26,182 nt of DNA from an uncultured Bacilli bacterium (lineage in GTDB: Bacteria; Bacillota_I; Bacilli_A; RF39; UBA660). Under the pieces are notes generated by a model. The model saw only the letters and a list, made by a program, of their open reading frames with translations. It did no database searches and was not told where the DNA came from. Position 1 is the first letter of the stretch. Each line of letters begins with the position of its first letter. Shown here piece after piece: positions 6,924-15,419 of this stretch. The position numbers and the translations under genes were made by a program. The stretch spans positions 1-26,182 of the forward strand of contig CALVKK010000003.1 of the NCBI GenBank assembly GCA_944332645.1. Direction: 5' to 3'.

Positions 6924-8996
6924 ATGGCTCGTGAATATAGTTTAGAAAAAACACGTAATTTTGGTATCATGGCCCATATCGATGCAGGAAAAACAACATG
7001 TACTGAACGTGTGCTATTCCATACTGGTAAGATTCATAAAATTGGTGAAACTCACGATGGCGAATCGCAAATGGATTGGATGGAACAAGAACAGGAAAGA
7101 GGTATTACGATTACTTCAGCTGCAACAACTGCTTTTTGGAAAAATTATCGATTTAATATTATTGATACTCCAGGGCATGTTGATTTTACGGTTGAAGTGT
7201 CACGCTCACTTCGTGTATTAGATGGTGCAGTAGCACTACTTGACGCTCAAGCCGGTGTTGAACCACAAACTGAAACAGTATGGCGTCAAGCGACAGAATT
7301 TAAAGTACCAAGAATGATTTTCTGTAATAAAATGGATAAAATGGGTGCTAATTTTGAGTATAGTTTATCTACTATCGATTCAAGATTAGGGGTAAATGCA
7401 AAACCTATTGAATGGCCTATCGGTGCAGAAAGTGAATTTAACGGAATAATCGATTTGATTACTAAGACTGCTTATCAATACGATGGAGAACAAAAAGAAG
7501 AACCAAAGGTTATTGAAATTCCTACTGATATGGTTGATTTAGTTGAAGAAAAAAGAAATGAATTGATTGAAGCAGTAGCAGAATTCGATGATGAATTAAT
7601 GAGTAAATATTTAGAAGGCGAAGAAATTTCTGTCGATTTAATTAAAAAGGCAATAAGAAAAGGGACTTTAGCAGTTGAATTTTTCCCTGTATTATGTGGA
7701 ACTGCTTTAGGTAATATGGGTGTTAAGTTATTGCTTGATGCTGTTATTGATTATTTACCAAGTCCAGTTGATATCGAAGCAATCAAAGGAGTCGATCTAA
7801 ACGGAAATGAAATTGAAAGACATCCATCAGATTCAGAACCATTTTCTGCTTTAGCATTTAAAGTAATGACTGATCCATTTGTCGGTAAATTAACATTTTT
7901 TAGAGTATACTCAGGACATTTATCAAGTGGTTCTTATGTATTAAATGCTACTAAAGATAAAAAAGAAAGAATTGGTCGTATTCTACAAATGCATGCAAAT
8001 AATAGAACAGAGATATCTGAAGTATTTGCTGGAGATATTGCTGCTGCAGTTGGCTTAAAAGACACAACAACTGGAGATACTTTATGTGATGAAAAAAAAC
8101 CTTGCATTCTAGAATCTATGGTTTTCCCAGAACCAGTTATTGAATTGGCTGTTGAACCAAAATCAAAAGCTGATCAAGACAAAATGGGAATTGCTTTACA
8201 AAAATTAGCTGAAGAAGATCCAACTTTTAGAGCTAGTACCAACCATGAAACTGGTCAAACTATCATTGCTGGTATGGGGGAACTACACTTAGATATTATC
8301 GTTGATCGAATGAGAAGAGAGTTTGGAGTGGAAGCTAATATTGGTAAACCACAAGTATCTTATCGTGAAACATTAACACAAGTTGGCGATTGTGAAGGTA
8401 AATATATTAAGCAATCTGGTGGTCGTGGACAATATGGACATGTATGGATAAAATTCGAACCAAATCCAGACAAAGGATACGAATTTGTCGACGCTATTGT
8501 TGGTGGAGTTGTTCCAAGAGAATATATTCCTGTTACTGATAAAGGACTACAGGATGCTATGAAAACTGGTATTTTAGCCGGTTATCCAATGATTGATGTT
8601 AAAGCGACATTGTTCGATGGATCTTATCACGATGTTGACTCATCAGAAATGGCTTATAAAATAGCTGCTTCAATGGCATTAAAAGAAGCGAGAAATAAGT
8701 GTAAACCAATTTTACTTGAACCAATTATGAAAGTTCAGGTAGTTGTGCCAGATGAATATTTAGGAGCAGTTATGGGTGAACTTACTTCTCGTCGTGGTCG
8801 ACCATTAGGTCAAGAATCACGTGGTAATGCTTTAGCAATCGAGGCGATGGTACCGCTTGCTGAAATGTTTGGCTATGCAACTAGCTTAAGAAGTAACACA
8901 CAAGGAAGAGGAACATTTACGATGACTTTTGATCATTATGAAGAGGTTCCAAGAAATATTGCAGAAGATATTATCAAAAAAAATGGTACAAATTAA
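6924..8996 (+). CDS. fusA: Translation elongation factor G
   Basis: A 690-residue GTPase that drives translocation of tRNA and mRNA on the ribosome. The G motifs are intact: AHIDAGKT (17-24), the switch I RGITITSAA, DTPGHVD, and NKMD. Domain II follows with AFKVMTDPFVGKLTFFRVYSG, then domain III (FRASTNHETGQTIIAGMGEL), domain IV (GGRGQYGHVWIKFEPNP) and domain V (GAVMGELTSRRGRPLG). Length matches the family (~692). The start ATG 6924 follows GAAAGGAT. Nothing in the domain IV tip or the fusidic-acid region looks abnormal by eye. Third gene of the str operon; tuf follows after 72 bases with its own promoter. Confidence 0.98.
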   Translation: MAREYSLEKTRNFGIMAHIDAGKTTCTERVLFHTGKIHKIGETHDGESQMDWMEQEQERGITITSAATTAFWKNYRFNIIDTPGHVDFTVEVSRSLRVLDGAVALLDAQAGVEPQTETVWRQATEFKVPRMIFCNKMDKMGANFEYSLSTIDSRLGVNAKPIEWPIGAESEFNGIIDLITKTAYQYDGEQKEEPKVIEIPTDMVDLVEEKRNELIEAVAEFDDELMSKYLEGEEISVDLIKKAIRKGTLAVEFFPVLCGTALGNMGVKLLLDAVIDYLPSPVDIEAIKGVDLNGNEIERHPSDSEPFSALAFKVMTDPFVGKLTFFRVYSGHLSSGSYVLNATKDKKERIGRILQMHANNRTEISEVFAGDIAAAVGLKDTTTGDTLCDEKKPCILESMVFPEPVIELAVEPKSKADQDKMGIALQKLAEEDPTFRASTNHETGQTIIAGMGELHLDIIVDRMRREFGVEANIGKPQVSYRETLTQVGDCEGKYIKQSGGRGQYGHVWIKFEPNPDKGYEFVDAIVGGVVPREYIPVTDKGLQDAMKTGILAGYPMIDVKATLFDGSYHDVDSSEMAYKIAASMALKEARNKCKPILLEPIMKVQVVVPDEYLGAVMGELTSRRGRPLGQESRGNALAIEAMVPLAEMFGYATSLRSNTQGRGTFTMTFDHYEEVPRNIAEDIIKKNGTN

Positions 8997-9006
8997 TATA
9001 AAATAC

Positions 9007-9035
9007 TTGAATTTTTATATTAATTGGTATAAAAT
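9007..9035 (+). promoter_or_regulatory. Sigma-A promoter of tuf
   Basis: TTGAAT at 9007-9012 and TAAAAT at 9030-9035 are 17 bases apart, in the fusA-tuf gap. It would let tuf be expressed above the level of the str operon, as is usual for EF-Tu. Confidence 0.7.
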
Positions 9036-9068
9036 GTAATATGAAATAATTAAGGAGGAAAAATTTAT

Positions 9069-10253
9069 ATGGCAAAACAAAAATTTGATCGTTCAAAACC
9101 ACATGTTAATATTGGTACAATTGGACACGTAGATCATGGTAAAACTACTTTAACAGCTGCAATTACTAAATATTTAGCTGGTAAAGGTCAAGCTGACTTT
9201 GTTGATTATGCAAATATCGATAAAGCTCCAGAAGAAAGAGAAAGAGGTATTACGATTAATACCGCACACGTTGAATATCAAACTGATAAAAGACATTATG
9301 CACATGTTGACTGCCCAGGACATGCTGATTATGTTAAAAACATGATTACAGGTGCTGCCCAAATGGATGGTGCTATCTTAGTTATTGCTGCTACAGATGG
9401 ACCTATGGCTCAAACTCGTGAACACATCTTATTATCACGTCAAGTTGGTGTACCTCGTATGGTAGTATTCATGAACAAATGTGATATGGTTGATGATGCT
9501 GAATTGTTAGACTTAGTTGAAATGGAAATTCGTGAATTATTAAATGAATATGGTTTCGATGGGGATAACACACCTGTTATTCGTGGCTCAGCATTAAAAG
9601 CATTAGAAGGAGACCCAGCATATCAAGAAAAAATTCAAGAACTTATGGATGCTGTCGATACATGGATTGAAACACCACAACGTGACACTGAAAAACCATT
9701 TTTAATGCCTATTGAAGACGTGTTTACAATCACTGGTCGTGGTACTGTTGTTACAGGACGTGTTGAAAGAGGACAATTAAAACTTAATGATGAAGTTGAA
9801 ATTGTTGGATTAAAACCTACTAAGAAAACTGTTGTTACAGGAATTGAAATGTTTAGAAAACAGTTAGATTATGCTGAAGCAGGAGATAATGCTGGTGTAT
9901 TATTACGTGGTATTGCTCGTGATGAAGTTGAAAGAGGTCAAGTATTAGCTAAACCTGGTACTGTTACTCCTCATACTAAATTTAAAGCACAAGTTTATAT
10001 CTTAACTAAAGAAGAAGGAGGACGTCATAAACCATTCTTTACAAATTATCGTCCACAATTCTATTTTAGAACAACTGATGTAACTGGTGTAATTGAATTA
10101 CCACAAGGAACTGAAATGGTTATGCCTGGTGATAATGTTGAAATTACTGTTGAATTAATTGCTCCAATAGCTATCGAAAACGGAACTAAATTCTCTATTC
10201 GTGAAGGTGGCCATACTGTTGGTGCAGGTAACGTTTCAGAAATTATTAAATAA
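9069..10253 (+). CDS. tuf: Translation elongation factor Tu
   Basis: A 394-residue EF-Tu, which carries aminoacyl-tRNA to the ribosomal A site. G motifs: GHVDHGKT (19-26), RGITINTAHVEY, DCPGHADYVKNMITGAAQMD, NKCDMVDD and GSALKAL. Domains II and III follow with VFTITGRGTVVTGRVERG and GGRHKPFFTNYRPQFYFRTT. The C-terminus REGGHTVGAGNVSEIIK is standard. AAGGAGG stands eight bases before the ATG. Residues linked to kirromycin resistance look wild type by eye. It has its own promoter and a strong terminator. Only one copy is in the window. Confidence 0.98.
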   Translation: MAKQKFDRSKPHVNIGTIGHVDHGKTTLTAAITKYLAGKGQADFVDYANIDKAPEERERGITINTAHVEYQTDKRHYAHVDCPGHADYVKNMITGAAQMDGAILVIAATDGPMAQTREHILLSRQVGVPRMVVFMNKCDMVDDAELLDLVEMEIRELLNEYGFDGDNTPVIRGSALKALEGDPAYQEKIQELMDAVDTWIETPQRDTEKPFLMPIEDVFTITGRGTVVTGRVERGQLKLNDEVEIVGLKPTKKTVVTGIEMFRKQLDYAEAGDNAGVLLRGIARDEVERGQVLAKPGTVTPHTKFKAQVYILTKEEGGRHKPFFTNYRPQFYFRTTDVTGVIELPQGTEMVMPGDNVEITVELIAPIAIENGTKFSIREGGHTVGAGNVSEIIK

Positions 10254-10258
10254 TTTAT

Positions 10259-10290
10259 AAACTACTAACTTTTGTTAGTAGTTTTTGTTT
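10259..10290 (+). terminator. Rho-independent terminator of tuf
   Basis: ACTACTAAC at 10261-10269 pairs perfectly with GTTAGTAGT at 10274-10282 around a TTTT loop, extended by two A-T pairs, and is followed by TTTTTGTTT. Confidence 0.93.
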
Positions 10291-10311
10291 ACTATTGTTT
10301 GACAGGTTAAA

Positions 10312-10340
10312 TTTACTTTTAGATAGGAATATGTTATACT
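10312..10340 (+). promoter_or_regulatory. Extended -10 promoter of the signal peptidase gene
   Basis: TTTACT at 10312-10317, a 17-base spacer, and TATACT at 10335-10340 preceded by TGT (extended -10). The start codon is only 17 bases after the -10, so the leader would be about ten bases long. Confidence 0.6.
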
Positions 10341-10357
10341 TTTGATAGTGATTATAT

Positions 10358-10879
10358 ATGGATTTAAGAAATATTAAAGAATTTACTAAAGATTTTATTA
10401 AAATTGCTATTTTAGTAATTATTGTTTTTTGCGTTTATATGTTTATAATTAGTATGCAACAAGTTGTTGGTTCAAGCATGAATAATACACTTAATAATGG
10501 TGATCTTGTATTGTTGTTCAAGGCGAAGTATAAATTTAGTGATGTAAAAAGATTTGATGTTGTATCGTTTAATTATGAAGACACTAAATATCTAATTAAA
10601 AGGGTAATCGGTTTGCCTGGCGAACATATAGAATATAAAGATAATAAGTTGTACATTAATGGTAATTATGTCGAAGAAGAACGAGATTTTGAGACGGATG
10701 ATTTTAAACTTGAGGATTTAGGATATGAAGTTATACCAGATGATATGTATTTTGTATTAGGTGACAATCGTGAAAACAGTTTAGATAGTCGTGAAATTGG
10801 ATTGATAAAAAAAGAAGACATTATTGGAAAAGTAATATTTCGTTTATGGCCAATTAACGGAATTAAATTGATTAGATAG
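10358..10879 (+). CDS. lepB: Signal peptidase I
   Basis: A 173-residue type I signal peptidase with one N-terminal membrane anchor (about residues 14-33), as in Bacillus SipS. It cleaves signal peptides on the outer face of the membrane using a Ser-Lys dyad. The Ser box reads VVGSSMNNTL with Ser40 before Met41; the Lys box reads YLIKRVIGLPGE with Lys81; box E is LGDNRENSLDSR. The usual Pro after the Ser-Met pair (SMxPTL) is replaced by Asn43, so the loop is unusual but the dyad is intact. The Shine-Dalgarno is weak (AGTGAT). The 3' neighbours are a PH-like protein and a large exported Ig-repeat protein that is a likely substrate. Confidence 0.93.
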   Translation: MDLRNIKEFTKDFIKIAILVIIVFCVYMFIISMQQVVGSSMNNTLNNGDLVLLFKAKYKFSDVKRFDVVSFNYEDTKYLIKRVIGLPGEHIEYKDNKLYINGNYVEEERDFETDDFKLEDLGYEVIPDDMYFVLGDNRENSLDSREIGLIKKEDIIGKVIFRLWPINGIKLIR

Positions 10880-10893
10880 GGGAAGTGATATAA

Positions 10894-11280
10894 GTGGCTT
10901 ATATTAAATTTAAAGAATTAACTAAGTATTTTGATTTTAAAGAAGAGACGATGCCTAAGGATTTACCTGGATATGTAGTTGAGTATTCATATGGCGATGA
11001 GAAAATATTATTGGGGTATAAGAACAGTAAGGATTATATTATGTTCACTGATAAGAGAATGTATTTGTTTGATCGCGATGTGGCAGGGATTTACTATAAA
11101 AAAATTCACATCATTCCGTATAAATCAATTTCGAGTGGGGCGATCAATTTTAAACCTGGCAAAGCTGAATTGTTGTTTTCATTAGATAGTGGATATCAAT
11201 TACATTTAAATTTCATTTCGATGAATCATGATAAAAAAGAAAATTTGAAAAAAATGTTTAGAATTATGTTTGGTGATTAA
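10894..11280 (+). CDS. Small PH-domain-like protein
   Basis: A 128-residue protein with no signal peptide or membrane segment, starting at GTG 10894 seven bases after AGGGGAAG. Residues ~25-125 read as a bacterial PH-like barrel: alternating strands including KILLGYKNSKDYIMFTDKRM, FDRDVAGIYYKKIHIIPYKS and AELLFSLDSGYQLHLNF, then a C-terminal helix KKENLKKMFRIMF. The TDKR-MYLFD and IPYKSI phrases are typical of bacterial PH (YokE/PH_8-type) domains, where TxxR and IPYxxI recur. It lies 14 bases after lepB and is probably co-transcribed with it. Such domains in bacteria mostly have no known ligand. Function is unassigned and the fold call is by eye. Confidence 0.6.
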   Translation: MAYIKFKELTKYFDFKEETMPKDLPGYVVEYSYGDEKILLGYKNSKDYIMFTDKRMYLFDRDVAGIYYKKIHIIPYKSISSGAINFKPGKAELLFSLDSGYQLHLNFISMNHDKKENLKKMFRIMFGD

Positions 11281-11305
11281 AATTGCTGTTTTTTTACTTA
11301 AAATG

Positions 11306-11367
11306 CCTATTTTTTTAATAAATTTTTAATTTTTGTCGAATAAAATCATTAAAATTAAAAAAATAGG
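11306..11367. repeat. Perfect 14-bp inverted repeat upstream of the Ig-repeat protein gene
   Basis: CCTATTTTTTTAAT at 11306-11319 is the exact reverse complement of ATTAAAAAAATAGG at 11354-11367, with 34 bases between. Outer wobble pairs can extend it to about 17 bp. It ends 11 bases before the promoter at 11378. It may be an operator or an mRNA end for the PH-like gene. Confidence 0.6.
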
Positions 11368-11377
11368 TGTAAAATTA

Positions 11378-11405
11378 TTGCATTTTTTCTATATTTTGGT
11401 ATTAT
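11378..11405 (+). promoter_or_regulatory. Extended -10 promoter of the Ig-repeat protein gene
   Basis: TTGCAT at 11378-11383, 16 bases, then TATTAT at 11400-11405 with TGG directly before it. A second TATAAT overlaps at 11405-11410. Confidence 0.55.
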
Positions 11406-11467
11406 ATAATTACATTTAGCAATTTTATTGTCTAATGGAATATTCATATTATAGGGAGGGTAAGTAT

Positions 11468-14400
11468 ATGAATAAGAAAAAAATTATTATTATTGCAGTT
11501 TTGTTCTTACTTTTAGGCACAATGGTTTATTCGTTTGCTAGTAGTCCTAGAACTTTGGATGAAGGACAAAATAACGATACACCACCAACTGAACAACCAG
11601 GTGGAAGTCAATCCGGTGATGAAGATGAAACTGATGATATTACCATACCTGTTGTGGGTGGTAATGATTCAAATGGACCTACTATCGATTATTTAGCACT
11701 AGCACAACAAGCCGTTTTAAAAGCAGAAGCATCATTAACTCAAGGTGATGTTGATGCTGCCAAAGATGCAATCGAAGATGTAGTTGATGGAAACACAGAA
11801 GAATTAGTTGACAGAATAACAACAGTTCAAAATATTATTGATTTTGAAACTTTATTGACAAATTTAGAAAATAAAACTAATGCTACAACTACTAAAGTTG
11901 AGTTAGATGATGTAAGAAACAGTGAAGAAACTACAGCAACTACAACAACTTTAAATGAATTAGTACAGGATTTAACTAATGTTCAAATTAATGTTGAAAA
12001 AATAACTAATTTAACTATTCGTTATAGTAATGTGTTAAATAAATTAAATGATATTTCTATACCTAGTATAGTTGGTGTTACTGATGGCGAATACACAAAA
12101 GGACCTGTAATTTTAACAGTTACTGATAATTCAAGTTTTACTGCCACTTTAAGTAAAGATGGTGCTGAAGCAAATAATTATATTAACGGTACTGAAATCA
12201 AAGAAGATGGTAATTATGTTTTAACTGTAATTGATAGTTCATTTAACGATATTGTAGTTAAATTTACCATCGAAACAGTAAAGCCTGAAGTTATAGATAT
12301 CACTCAAGTTTACGAAGATAAAGAAGATGGTAGAATAAAAGTTACTATCAAGACTTCAGAAGAAATTTTTGGTGATTTACTTGGTAACAGTGAATGGAGA
12401 AAAGTAAATGATAAAAATGAATATTATAATCACTACTATAACACACAAGAAGTTACGATAAGTTTTCAAGATAAGGCTGGTAATGAAGGCAGCTATACAT
12501 TTACAGTCGATAAAACTAAACCTACTGTTCAAGTAACCATGTCTAATAATAATGGTCATACTTCAACTAACGAAGATGTAACAGTCACATTAGTTGCTAG
12601 TGAAGATATTTTAGACATCGATGGATGGACTAAAATAGATTCTAAAACTTTTACTAAATTATTTACAAGTAATGGGAAATATTCAGTTGACATAACAGAT
12701 ATTGTTGGAAATAAAAATACAATTAATTTTGAAGTAAAACGTCTTGATAAAGTTCCACCAATTTTAACAATTACCGATCCTGAAAGTTACGATATGAAAG
12801 TTAATTCTGAGTATATTGAAAAGGGTTATTATGCTTATGATGAATTAGATAAAGATTTAACTTATAGGGTGACTATGAGTTATGAATTTTTACCTAAAGA
12901 TAGTAGCAAATGGGACATTGTTGATAGTATTGATACTTCTGTTTTAGGTACTTATAGAATCACCTACAGTGTCAGTGACAAAGCTGGTAATATTTCTTCA
13001 GCTACTAGAGAGTTTAGAGTTGTTGATATAGATAACCCAGTATTTGATGGTGTAGATAATACTAAGCATTATGATAAAGCTATTGAGGTTTTAATTACGG
13101 ATTATCAATTAAAAGAAGTTATTGTGGAAATTTCAAACAATGGCAATAAAACCACTAACATTTATAATGTTGATGATTCAAGCTTTACGATTACATTTGA
13201 TGAAGAGGCAACTTACCATATTACTGCTACTGATTCATCAGGAAATAAAAACGATATATGGTTTGCTATTGATACCACATTCCCAATTATTAAAGGAAAT
13301 GCAAATAATGGAAATGAAGTAGATTTAGATTCAACTGTTCAAAATATTTATGGTTATTATAAATATGTTGACTTAACTTTCGAAGATAAATTTTTAACAA
13401 GTGTAAGTATTGTAAGTGATACTATTAATGAAGTATATGATAGAAATGATTTTGTCTCAAATGGTAATAATGAATATTTCAAATTTAATAAAGTAATAGA
13501 TACTGATGGTTCTTATATAATAAAAGCTATTGATAAATTTGGTCATGAAACAGTTGCTGAAATTGTAATTGATAATGATCCTTCAATTATAAGTATTATT
13601 GATATTACGGAAGATGGATACACAAATAATGGTGGTGTTCAAATTTCTGATGTTAATGAATTCGAAGTTTATATTAAATTAAACGATGAAGAAAAAATTA
13701 AAACTTCATCTATCAAACAACCTGATGGCAAATATTTTAAAAGCTTTAATATTAATTGGATGGGCGAAGGGAAATATGAAATAATTGTTATTGATAAAGC
13801 TGGAAATAGATCAAGTCAAACGTTTATTTTTGACAATGAATTTTTAGGTGTAGATGCTGCAAATATCTTAGTTGATGGAGATTCAAACAATCAAAGAGTA
13901 TACTATGCTACATATGGTGATAAAATAAATGTTTATGCTAGATTTAAAGAAGAATTAAGAAATATTCCGACTTTTACATTAATAAACAATGGTAAAACAT
14001 ACATAATTGATGAAAAAGATATTATTGTTAGAGAAGAGGAAAATGGCGAATATTTGTATTCTGCTTTCTATGAAATTGTGAAAAACACAACGATGACAGA
14101 TGGTGAGATAACAATGCATATTTCTAATATTCAAGATAAAGCTGGAAATAGTTATAAAGATATTACTAAGCCTGATAATGGACATATTGTTTATTTAGAT
14201 ACAAATCCTGCTAGTATGGTTCATTCAACAGTTGATTTTGATGGTACAGGAATCACACCAAAAGTAGAAAATTCTATAAAAACTTATTATGTAGAAAATG
14301 GTGATACGTTTGTATTTAGAATACGTTTTTCAGAAGAATTGTTAGAAAATCCTATACTTAATCTAGGAAATAAAAGTATTAAATTAGAGTTAGTCGAAAA

Positions 14401-15358
14401 ATATGTGACAGAAGAAGGTAAGTATATTTATCAAGGGCAAGTAGAAATTAATGAAGAAGATAATTTTAAAAATGGTTCTTTATCGTTAATATTAAGTAAT
14501 GTTAAAGATTTAGCAGGCAATAAAACTACTGATATAAGAGATTTAGATCAAACTATTACGAGTAATAAAAGAACAGTAATTGTCGATAACACTTTGGTAA
14601 CAGTCAATCCTTTATATGTTTTAGCTCGTGATGATGTAAATTACAGAACATCAATAAGTGATGGTGAATATTTGCGAGTTGAGGCTAATTTTGATAAAGA
14701 GTTAGCTCAGTTACCTACATTATTTGTTGGTGAACAATCAAAAGTTTTTGATAAATGTAATTTTAATAATGATAAATCTTTATATGTTTGTGTTGCTGAT
14801 ATAAAGATAGATAATGAAGTTGCAAAACTAGAAGAAGGTTCAATAATTCCTATTAAAGTTGATAATGTTGTAGATTGGGTTGGCAACAGTTCAAGTTTTG
14901 GTAATGAGTATATAACTAAGTTTTATAAAGATGGTAAATTAGTTTATGACCAAGTGAAATTTGAAAATCCTTTTGTCAGCATGACATTCCATAATAGTAC
15001 AAATTATAAAATTAATGTTGATAATGGTAATAATGATTTACCAATAAACGAAGCAAAAGTAGGAGATAACGTTAGAGTATTTGCCCGTTTTAATCAAAAT
15101 ATTGATATTGATAATTTTAAACCATTAATTGTTATTGGTGGTATTTCAGAAGAATTAAAATTGTCTAATGTATATAGTGATGGTACTAAAGATTATGGTG
15201 CTGATATAATGATTACAAATGAAATGAATTTAATTCCTGAACAAGAAATATCATTTGTTATTAAAAATATTGTTTTAGAAAATGGGAATACATTACCTTA
15301 TCTGAATCAAGATGATATTACTAGTAGCACTTTAAGTGGAGTTGTTTATAAAAAATAA
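11468..15358 (+). CDS. Large exported protein with helical N-terminal region and about eleven Ig-like modules
   Basis: A 1296-residue surface protein. ATG 11468 follows GGGAGGG by seven bases; an in-frame ATG at 11435 lacks an SD and would put 11 polar residues ahead of the signal. Residues 1-22 are a signal sequence (NKKKIIIIAVLFLLLGTMVY) with a possible SFA-SS cleavage site. An acidic Gly/Thr/Glu linker runs to ~66, then a helical region to ~190 built on AxxAVxKAExSLTQGDVDAA-type sequence. From ~193 come bacterial Ig-like modules, many ending in the DKTKP or DKAGN phrase. One near 446-535 is DUF5011-like. The last four belong to a second type with GDxIxVxxRFxEEL strands. There is no LPXTG, SLH or C-terminal membrane segment, so wall attachment is unclear. 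Adhesin or scaffold is a plausible role, not shown. Confidence 0.8.
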   Translation: MNKKKIIIIAVLFLLLGTMVYSFASSPRTLDEGQNNDTPPTEQPGGSQSGDEDETDDITIPVVGGNDSNGPTIDYLALAQQAVLKAEASLTQGDVDAAKDAIEDVVDGNTEELVDRITTVQNIIDFETLLTNLENKTNATTTKVELDDVRNSEETTATTTTLNELVQDLTNVQINVEKITNLTIRYSNVLNKLNDISIPSIVGVTDGEYTKGPVILTVTDNSSFTATLSKDGAEANNYINGTEIKEDGNYVLTVIDSSFNDIVVKFTIETVKPEVIDITQVYEDKEDGRIKVTIKTSEEIFGDLLGNSEWRKVNDKNEYYNHYYNTQEVTISFQDKAGNEGSYTFTVDKTKPTVQVTMSNNNGHTSTNEDVTVTLVASEDILDIDGWTKIDSKTFTKLFTSNGKYSVDITDIVGNKNTINFEVKRLDKVPPILTITDPESYDMKVNSEYIEKGYYAYDELDKDLTYRVTMSYEFLPKDSSKWDIVDSIDTSVLGTYRITYSVSDKAGNISSATREFRVVDIDNPVFDGVDNTKHYDKAIEVLITDYQLKEVIVEISNNGNKTTNIYNVDDSSFTITFDEEATYHITATDSSGNKNDIWFAIDTTFPIIKGNANNGNEVDLDSTVQNIYGYYKYVDLTFEDKFLTSVSIVSDTINEVYDRNDFVSNGNNEYFKFNKVIDTDGSYIIKAIDKFGHETVAEIVIDNDPSIISIIDITEDGYTNNGGVQISDVNEFEVYIKLNDEEKIKTSSIKQPDGKYFKSFNINWMGEGKYEIIVIDKAGNRSSQTFIFDNEFLGVDAANILVDGDSNNQRVYYATYGDKINVYARFKEELRNIPTFTLINNGKTYIIDEKDIIVREEENGEYLYSAFYEIVKNTTMTDGEITMHISNIQDKAGNSYKDITKPDNGHIVYLDTNPASMVHSTVDFDGTGITPKVENSIKTYYVENGDTFVFRIRFSEELLENPILNLGNKSIKLELVEKYVTEEGKYIYQGQVEINEEDNFKNGSLSLILSNVKDLAGNKTTDIRDLDQTITSNKRTVIVDNTLVTVNPLYVLARDDVNYRTSISDGEYLRVEANFDKELAQLPTLFVGEQSKVFDKCNFNNDKSLYVCVADIKIDNEVAKLEEGSIIPIKVDNVVDWVGNSSSFGNEYITKFYKDGKLVYDQVKFENPFVSMTFHNSTNYKINVDNGNNDLPINEAKVGDNVRVFARFNQNIDIDNFKPLIVIGGISEELKLSNVYSDGTKDYGADIMITNEMNLIPEQEISFVIKNIVLENGNTLPYLNQDDITSSTLSGVVYKK

Positions 15359-15390
15359 GAAAGATAATCGATGATTATCTTTTTCTTTTA
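15359..15390 (+). terminator. Rho-independent terminator of the Ig-repeat protein gene
   Basis: AAGATAATC at 15361-15369 pairs with GATTATCTT at 15373-15381 around loop GAT, followed by TTTTCTTTT. It begins immediately after the stop codon. Confidence 0.88.
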
Positions 15391-15419
15391 TAAAAAAATA
15401 GTGAAACAAATCACTATTT
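15391..15419 (-). terminator. Rho-independent terminator of the FemAB-type gene
   Basis: On the minus strand AAATAGTGA (15419-15411) pairs with TCACTATTT (15404-15396) around a six-base loop and is followed by a T-run at 15398-15392. The TAG stop codon (15416-15414) lies inside the first arm. Confidence 0.85.

Noticed and set aside
6961..7221. Second-frame open reading frame inside fusA
   Set aside because: It is a shadow of EF-G, whose frame is unmistakable.
10299..10304. TTGACA before the signal peptidase gene as its -35
   Set aside because: The nearest good -10 (TATACT 10335-10340) is 30 bases away; TTTACT at 10312 has the right spacing.
11435..11467. Earlier start for the Ig-repeat protein
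   Set aside because: It lacks an SD and puts 11 polar residues ahead of the signal sequence; ATG 11468 follows GGGAGGG.
12540..13260. Looked for CRISPR-like or DNA-level tandem repeats in the Ig-repeat gene
   Set aside because: The modules are repeated at protein level only; DNA copies are too diverged and irregular for a repeat array.
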